A DNA stretch of 64,000 bases, from positions 1-64,000 of the forward strand of contig JAGOUY010000007.1 of the NCBI GenBank assembly GCA_018061025.1, given 5' to 3'. A program made the translations under genes and the position numbers. Positions within the stretch are counted from its first letter, which is position 1; every line of letters starts with the position of its first letter. Source of the DNA: Patescibacteria group bacterium. GTDB taxonomy: Bacteria; Patescibacteriota; Patescibacteriia; 2-12-FULL-60-25. Positions 58,817 to 64,000 of this stretch are shown here, piece by piece. A model generated the notes under the pieces. That model did no database searches and was not told where the DNA came from. It worked only from the letters and a program-made list of their open reading frames with translations.

Positions 58817-58835
58817 GATAATTTGGCTGGATTGA

Positions 58836-58864
58836 CGAAATCTGGGTTTTCCTGTACCTTCTGG
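58836..58864 (+). promoter_or_regulatory. Candidate rpsU promoter
   Basis: TTGACG, a 17-nt spacer and TACCTT, about 45 nt before the rpsU start. The transcript carries a leader with a strong Shine-Dalgarno. Confidence 0.45.
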
Positions 58865-58908
58865 CCAGCACTTATTTGTGACTTTATTTATAGAAAGGAG
58901 CGTGGCTT

Positions 58909-59163
58909 ATGGCAGATGTTAAACGAAAAAAGAATGAAACCTTTGACGCTCTCTTGCGCCGTTTTCAACGTCGTTTCCAAGATAGCGGACGGTCCATTGA
59001 GACGCGCCGCCGCCGTTTTCGCAGCAAGTCCCAAAACCTCACCAAGCGTCGCGATAGCGCCTTGCGTCGGGTAGAAATGCGTGGACAGTACGAATACTTA
59101 GCGAAGACGGGTCAGCTTAAAGAAGATCCAAAGAAACAACGCAATACGCGTCGTGCAGCCTAA
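58909..59163 (+). CDS. rpsU: 30S ribosomal protein S21
   Basis: An 84-aa, very basic ribosomal protein (Arg/Lys about 40%). ETFDALLRRFQRRFQDSG is the family start, then RRRRFRSKSQNL. Slightly longer than E. coli S21 (71 aa). GAAAGGAGC 9 nt before ATG gives an excellent Shine-Dalgarno; S21 contacts the anti-SD end of 16S, and its presence fits a genome that also uses SD initiation. Confidence 0.9.
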   Translation: MADVKRKKNETFDALLRRFQRRFQDSGRSIETRRRRFRSKSQNLTKRRDSALRRVEMRGQYEYLAKTGQLKEDPKKQRNTRRAA

Positions 59164-59176
59164 GGCTCGGACGTGC

Positions 59177-59230
59177 TAAGATGGGCTTACGTGGTTTGGG
59201 CTAAAGGTGTCCAGAAGCCGTGAGCCCATT
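59177..59230 (+). other. Long stem-loop after rpsU
   Basis: ATGGGCTTACG pairs with CGTGAGCCCAT (11 bp, one G-U) around a ~32-nt loop; only a weak T-tract follows. It could terminate rpsU or act as a leader for yqeY, whose leader also has GGACG/CGTCC bracketing 59238-59303. Confidence 0.55.
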
Positions 59231-59325
59231 TGTATTAGGACGCTCGCCTTTGGCGAATAGCTTCGTTGGAGCCTCGCTCTTCACCCAAGCCCGTACGTCC
59301 GCGTATGTAAATTCTGATTTTTCCT

Positions 59326-59763
59326 ATGACTATTCTCGAACAGTTGGACCAAGATTTTAAAGAAGCGATGAAGGCAAAAGATGAGGTAACAATTTCTACC
59401 CTGCGTTTGGCGCGCACGGCTCTTAAGAACCGTCAGATTGAAGTCCAGCGCGTCTTGACAAACGAAGAAGTCGTTGCGGTGCTGAAAACGATGATTAAAC
59501 AGTATCAGGATGCGATTTCTGATTTTACCAACGCGGGTCGCCAAGATTTAGTTGAGCGACAACAAAAAGAGATTGACATTTTGGCCGCGTACTTACCGCC
59601 GAGTTTACCACCGGAAGAAGTGGAGCGTCTGGTGCGTGAAGCGCTGGTTGCGGCAGATGTGAAAGAAGTGGGAAAAGCCATGGGAGTCGCGATGAAGGCG
59701 GTCGCGGGTCGCGCAGATGGAAATGATGTCAGACGTATTGTCGAAAGATTACTTGCAGGGTAG
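59326..59763 (+). CDS. yqeY: GatB/YqeY domain protein
   Basis: A 145-aa protein. ILEQLDQDFKEAMKAKDEVTISTLRLARTALKN at the start and YLPPSLPPEEVERLVREAL plus GRADGNDVRRIVERLL at the end are the YqeY core. Resembles the tRNA-binding tail of the GatB amidotransferase subunit; the free protein's role is unclear. Often encoded next to rpsU, as here. Confidence 0.95.
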   Translation: MTILEQLDQDFKEAMKAKDEVTISTLRLARTALKNRQIEVQRVLTNEEVVAVLKTMIKQYQDAISDFTNAGRQDLVERQQKEIDILAAYLPPSLPPEEVERLVREALVAADVKEVGKAMGVAMKAVAGRADGNDVRRIVERLLAG

Positions 59764-59767
59764 AATG

Positions 59768-59822
59768 GGACTCACATATTTCATGGATAGCTTCGCGGCT
59801 CTTCATACAAATCTGTGAGTCC
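59768..59822 (+). terminator. Long hairpin after yqeY
   Basis: GGACTCACA / TGTGAGTCC (9 bp) enclosing AGCTTCGCGGCT. Followed by TCATTGTTTTC. Probably a terminator; a role as an RNA element cannot be excluded. Confidence 0.55.
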
Positions 59823-59858
59823 TCATTGTTTTCATTAATTCACGAATCTTTCTTTCCC

Positions 59859-61859
59859 ATGCTTCGGAAAGGTTCCGTTCATTTTTTCACAGCCCATTCC
59901 CGCGCGCGTTTTTCCAAAAGCGTGTTGCTTGGAATCGCTGTGTTTTTGTTTGGGTTCGCGATGGTTGCTCCGGAAGTACTTGCGCAAACGAGTGAGGCCG
60001 TTGGTGGGGCTGCTGCGGTTGCCCGTCAGGCGGGAGTGGGTTCTGCCAATCTTTATGTCATCGTAGGACGGGTTATTTACGCGTTTTTAGCAGCGCTCGG
60101 TCTCGTTGTCTTGGGGTATCTTATCTACGCTGGGTACTTGTGGATGACGGCGGGTGGGGAAGCGGAGAAAACAACGGAAGCTCGGCGCATGATCCAAAAT
60201 GCGATTATCGGGGTTGTGATTATTGCGTCTTCCTTTGCGATCACGGCGTTTATTTTATCGCGTTTGGATACCGCTTTCCTTGGTGGGCAAAACGGAGAGG
60301 CGGGCGGCCCGGTTGTCGGGTTAAGTTTTCCTTCGGCGGCAGGAGCCTTAGGAAATGGGATCATTGAATCTCATTTACCGGTGCGTGATGCTGCTGGTGT
60401 ACCACGCAACACGTCTATCATTGTTACGTTTAAAGAGCCCATCAAGCTCGCTTCCCTGATTCAGGGATATGATGATCGGGGAACGCCTGCAGACTTGACG
60501 GATGATGCGAGAACTACGGCTTTGAACGTAGGGACGGTTCGTATTGTTAAATTAAATGGAGCGCGTGAAGAAACGTTAACATCTGCCCAGGTGGAAGTGC
60601 GCTTTACAGAAGACCGTAAGACGTTTGTCTTTAAGCCGCGTGAATGGTTGGGGAGTTCGACGGCAAATACGCCTTATCGTGTTGAGCTTGTGCCGGGACG
60701 TTCAGGACTATTGGTTGAGAGTGGTCAGTCGGCGTTTGGACCGGAATCTCCTTCGGGGTATCGTTGGCAGTTTGAGGTATCAACGTTCGTTGATTTGACA
60801 CCGCCGCAAATTATCTCGGTCTTGCCTCCGCGTGGAGTTCAGCCACCGAATGCGATTTTGCAAATAACGTTTAATGAAGCTATCGATCCTACGAGTGCGG
60901 CTGGTCTTTTCCGGGCTGGACGTGGGTTCTCGAATATTGAGGTGAATGCGGCTCCGACGGGTGATCCAGAAGCGGCGGCGGTTCGTGTTCCTGGTCAATT
61001 CGTCCTTTCGAATGGATATCAAACGGTTGAGTTTATCCCCGATAATGCGTGTGGACAGAATGCGTGTGGGAGAGAGGTGCGTTGTTTGCCGCGTGCTTCT
61101 ACGATCGCTGTGTTGGCGAAGTCTGCGAGTTTATCGGCGGAACCGCCTCAAGCACGGGTTGTGTCCACGGCAGGCGGTGGGAGTATTTTTGATGGGGTCG
61201 TGGATACGGCTTCAAACTCGCTTGATGGAAATGGAGATGGAGAATCCGATGGTCCTCCTAGCGATAACCGAGGGTTTAGTTTTGGAACGAGCGGGGAAGT
61301 GGTGCTCACGGCGCCACGTATTGGTCGCACGAATCCACCGGTTGGATTGGCGGCATATCCTGCGGGAGCAAGTAATCTCCCTCCTGATCACGTTCCGCAA
61401 GCGGTTTTTGGAACATCCGCAGACGATGTGTTATCCAACGTGTTGCAAGGTTCGACCGTAAACTCTCGCAATGTCTATATGACTCGCGCGAATGAGCCAG
61501 CAGAAATTTCTGCAGATACCTTTTGGTTTACACCTGTCTTAGATATATTGGCGGCATCTGGGGAAGTGGCGACGGGAGAAAACCCGGCGGCGTTTGGGCG
61601 TATTGGAATCCGTCACCGCTTTTACGCGCGTCCGACGCGACCCGTGGCAGGTGCTCCGGTTGGACCCGTTCCTCCTACGCCGGTGTATGCTCCTGTCATC
61701 ACGTCTGGGGTACAAAACTTATTGCAGAACTGTTTTAAGCCATCTGGCTCTGTTACGTGTGCGGCAACATTAGGCGGAGGCGGTGTTCCGGGGTTGCCTA
61801 CATGTTGTAATGATCGTACCCAGGCAGGGGATTGTTCTTTTTCTCGACGAACTCCATGA
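59859..61859 (+). CDS. Surface protein: VirB2/TrbC-like TM hairpin plus Ig-like (SbsA-type) domains
   Basis: 666 aa from ATG 59859. Signal peptide (~20-45, SVLLGIAVFLFGFAMVAPEVLAQ). Residues ~63-145 hold two TM helices with a short loop WMTAGGEAEKTTEARRMIQNAIIG, the TrbC/VirB2-like pilin pattern widespread in CPR genomes. The rest is extracellular: beta-sandwich domains containing PPQIISVLPPRGVQPPNAILQITFNEAIDPTSA (bacterial Ig-like type found in SbsA), ending with Cys-rich text. No other T4SS gene is nearby, so the hairpin probably anchors a surface protein. Its TGA overlaps the next start (ATGA). Confidence 0.85.
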   Translation: MLRKGSVHFFTAHSRARFSKSVLLGIAVFLFGFAMVAPEVLAQTSEAVGGAAAVARQAGVGSANLYVIVGRVIYAFLAALGLVVLGYLIYAGYLWMTAGGEAEKTTEARRMIQNAIIGVVIIASSFAITAFILSRLDTAFLGGQNGEAGGPVVGLSFPSAAGALGNGIIESHLPVRDAAGVPRNTSIIVTFKEPIKLASLIQGYDDRGTPADLTDDARTTALNVGTVRIVKLNGAREETLTSAQVEVRFTEDRKTFVFKPREWLGSSTANTPYRVELVPGRSGLLVESGQSAFGPESPSGYRWQFEVSTFVDLTPPQIISVLPPRGVQPPNAILQITFNEAIDPTSAAGLFRAGRGFSNIEVNAAPTGDPEAAAVRVPGQFVLSNGYQTVEFIPDNACGQNACGREVRCLPRASTIAVLAKSASLSAEPPQARVVSTAGGGSIFDGVVDTASNSLDGNGDGESDGPPSDNRGFSFGTSGEVVLTAPRIGRTNPPVGLAAYPAGASNLPPDHVPQAVFGTSADDVLSNVLQGSTVNSRNVYMTRANEPAEISADTFWFTPVLDILAASGEVATGENPAAFGRIGIRHRFYARPTRPVAGAPVGPVPPTPVYAPVITSGVQNLLQNCFKPSGSVTCAATLGGGGVPGLPTCCNDRTQAGDCSFSRRTP

Positions 61860-64000
61860 AACGCGCCTTTCGCTTGGCATCGTATGCCGCTTTTGCCCTC
61901 TTCTTGATAGGGGGCGCTTGGTTTTTCACTTCTCCGGCTGTCCATGCCCAAGTGAATGAGGGGTTGAGTGCTGTTGCACCGACGATCCGTTTGTCTTCTG
62001 GTGATCCACGGGTGATTGCTGCGCGGATCATTAACGTCGCGCTAGGATTGTTAGGGATTATTTTTCTGGCATTGGTTGTGTATGCTGGTTTTTTATGGAT
62101 GACGTCTGGGGGTGATGCAGGAAATGCGGAAAAGGCACGTACTTTGTTGCGTAACGCTGTGATTGGCTTGATCATTGTTTTGAGTTCTTGGGCCATTACC
62201 CGCTATGTCTTAACTCGTTTGTTGGAAGCTACGAATCCCGCGGGAGGAGGTGGCACGAGACAAGAAGGAGGGCCTGGGGGTGGAGGCGGATTTGGAGCCG
62301 GTGGAGGTGCCTTTTCTGGGTTCCAAGTCTCGTCTATTTCTCCAAGAGGAGATGTGGCCTGGCGCAATGTGCGTGTACGCTTTATTTTTAGTGATCAGGT
62401 CGATCCAGCGAGCGCTTCTTCGTATGTAAAAGTCTATCGAGTCTCTGATAATACCCCGGTCGATGGGACGATTACGGTTCTCGGTCAGGTGGTTGAATTT
62501 GTTCCGGCAACGGTCTGTCCTGCGGCTCCTTCAGAACGGTGTTTTGCTGAAAATACTGAGTTCCGTGCCTCTGTGACACGAGATTTGCGTTCTCTGGCGC
62601 GTGGAGGTGTTGCGGCTCAGCGTTTAGTGTGTGGAGGGCTAGCGCCTGCGTGTGAAGCGCTCTTTAAGACTGGTTATCAAGTGGATACGTCTGCTCCGAG
62701 TGTGACAATCACTGCTCCGTACTATGGGCAAAGCGTCCCTCAAAATGACTCGGTTTTGATCGCTACACGTGCGGTAGATAATTTTTCAGTGAGTTATGTC
62801 TCTAGTTCGGTGGGAGGAGCTGATGTCGGTGTCGCATCGCCTACGTCAACCGTTCCGATCTTTGCCGCCTCTATTCCGTGGTCTACGCGGGGTGTGGCGA
62901 CCGGGACGTATGCACTTCGTTCATCGGCGCACGATGGAGATAGCAATCGAGCCGTGAGCGGTGAGGTTATGGTTTCGGTTCGACCAGAACATTGCTTCAA
63001 TGGACGTCAGGATGCCGATGAAACGGGTCTTGATTGTGGAGGGGTTGCCTGTGGACGATGTGCGGGCGCTGTTTGTCGCGACTCGTTAGAGTGTAACGGT
63101 TTATGTGAGCGAGGCGTGTGTGTTGAACGTCCCGTTATTTTGGATGTGAGTCCAAATAATGGGAAAGCGGGTACGATCGTGACGATTTCCGGAGCGAATT
63201 TTGGACACCGGCCTGGCCAGGTGCGGTTTTGGGATGGGTCTGGCTTTGGAGCGATTGCCTCTCCGCCGGTTGTGTGTGCGTCCGGAACGACATGGTCAGC
63301 GACGCAGATTATTATGGAGGTGCCGCCAAGTGCCCGTACCGGCGCGATTCAAGTGACAAATGCTTCTTCTAGTTTGTCAGATGCAACCAATGATACAAAT
63401 GGGCCAACGTTGAATGGATTTACGGTGAATGGCGTTTCGCGACCCGGCTTATGTGGCGTTACTCCTGTTAGTGGTGAGCGTGGGGATGTTCTTACCTTGT
63501 CTGGAGTCGTACTTGGTTCGACGCCTGGTCGGGTACTTTTTGGAGAGCGCGATGTTACGCCTGCCTCGTTTGTTTCGCCTTGGAGTAATGCGCGTGTGGC
63601 GATGAATGTGCCCGTGATTACTGCGGGCAGGTATCCGGTGCGTGTGCGGGTAGGAACGGAAGAATCTAATAGTGTTTCCTTTTTAGTCACGGAACGTGTG
63701 CGCGGGAATCCGATTATCGATAGCTTGGATCCAGTGCGTGGACCGATTGGAGAGTATATTACGCTTACCGGTCGAAACTTTGGCACAACGATTGGGCAAG
63801 TGGTGTTTGTGAATACCCGCACAGGTGAACAAGGGGCCGCGGATACAACATTTCCAGAGGCTTGTGCGCGTGATTTTTGGCATGAGACGACGGTGACCGT
63901 AAAAGTTCCGCCTACCATTGCTCTTCGTTCGGCGGTTACCCCGGATGTGTATCGGGTATATGTCCGTCGTCAGGTGGATGGGGTAGAGAGTAACCGTTCA
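61857..64000 (+). CDS. Surface protein: VirB2/TrbC-like TM hairpin plus IPT/TIG domains (partial)
   Basis: Open from ATG 61857 to the window end (>714 codons, no stop). Signal peptide ~1-31 (SYAAFALFLIGGAWFFTSPAVHAQ), two TM helices (~60-85, ~105-125) around WMTSGGDAGNAEKARTLLRNAVIG, a Gly-rich linker (~140-160), an Ig-like domain (SSISPRGDVAWRNVRVRFIFSDQVD), a CFNGRQDADETGLDCGG Cys motif (~380) and repeated IPT/TIG modules (DVSPNNGKAGTIVTISGANFG; SLDPVRGPIGEYITLTGRNFG). It is a paralogue of the preceding gene, fused to different outer domains, translationally coupled through ATGA. Confidence 0.88.

Overview
The window looks like a chromosomal segment of a small-genome bacterium of the Candidate Phyla Radiation (Patescibacteria), probably Parcubacteria-like. 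The assignment is an inference. It rests on a 16S gene that ends in a terminator with no 23S behind it, a short EF-Ts (202 aa), a eukaryote/archaea-type IleRS, split transketolase, large Ig-like surface proteins with a VirB2/TrbC-like membrane hairpin, and a surface domain (two copies here) that I associate with this radiation. Base composition is roughly balanced in the housekeeping parts and visibly AT-richer at 2.3-5.0 kb. No CRISPR array, transposase or integrase was found.

Layout. 1-1860: 3' end of 16S rRNA, a GNAT enzyme, tRNA-Val(GAC), a small membrane protein, tRNA-Gln(CTG). 1936-5220: an accessory island of two consecutive cassettes. The first is promoter, about 375 nt of structured non-coding RNA, a stand-alone reverse transcriptase, a 65-bp box and a terminator. 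The second is promoter, a structured RNA with possible pseudoknots, a decayed zinc ribbon, a 2-TM protein, a second copy of the box (58/65 identical) and a terminator. The RT resembles the defence-associated (DRT/UG) reverse transcriptases, some of which work with an adjacent ncRNA. 5247-6568: a TrpR-like repressor facing a promoter that carries a perfect 9-bp inverted repeat and drives an unrecognised 265-aa protein.

6650-19851: amino-acid racemase, GT-C-type membrane protein, DEAD-box helicase, NDH-2-like oxidoreductase, then a surface-glycan locus (glucose-1-phosphate cytidylyltransferase, CDP-glucose 4,6-dehydratase, two cupin/RmlC-like proteins, RmlD-like reductase, three overlapping GT2 genes, one with two GT domains). 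20009-27346: translation and central metabolism (L31, RF1, S2, EF-Ts, GAPDH, PGK). 27353-36316: exported proteins and split transketolase. 36336-40442: Rpe, RpiB and IleRS. 40519-49544: membrane and envelope proteins, FtsEX, oligoendopeptidase F, enolase. 49606-59763: miaB-miaA, EVE protein, sugar nucleotidyltransferase, CYTH protein, signal peptidase, HisRS, S21, YqeY. 59859-64000: two tandem, translationally coupled surface proteins; the second runs off the window.

Gene expression. Two start modes coexist: genes with strong Shine-Dalgarno sequences (S21, 5771, 49606) and many genes whose TATACT -10 box lies only 6-11 nt before the ATG, implying leaderless mRNAs. Several of these promoters are embedded in a dispersed five-unit heptamer repeat (four copies). 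Two MITE-like inverted-repeat elements (112 and 162 bp) sit in intergenic space.

The most promising candidate for a new system is the pair of RNA-plus-protein cassettes at 1936-5220.
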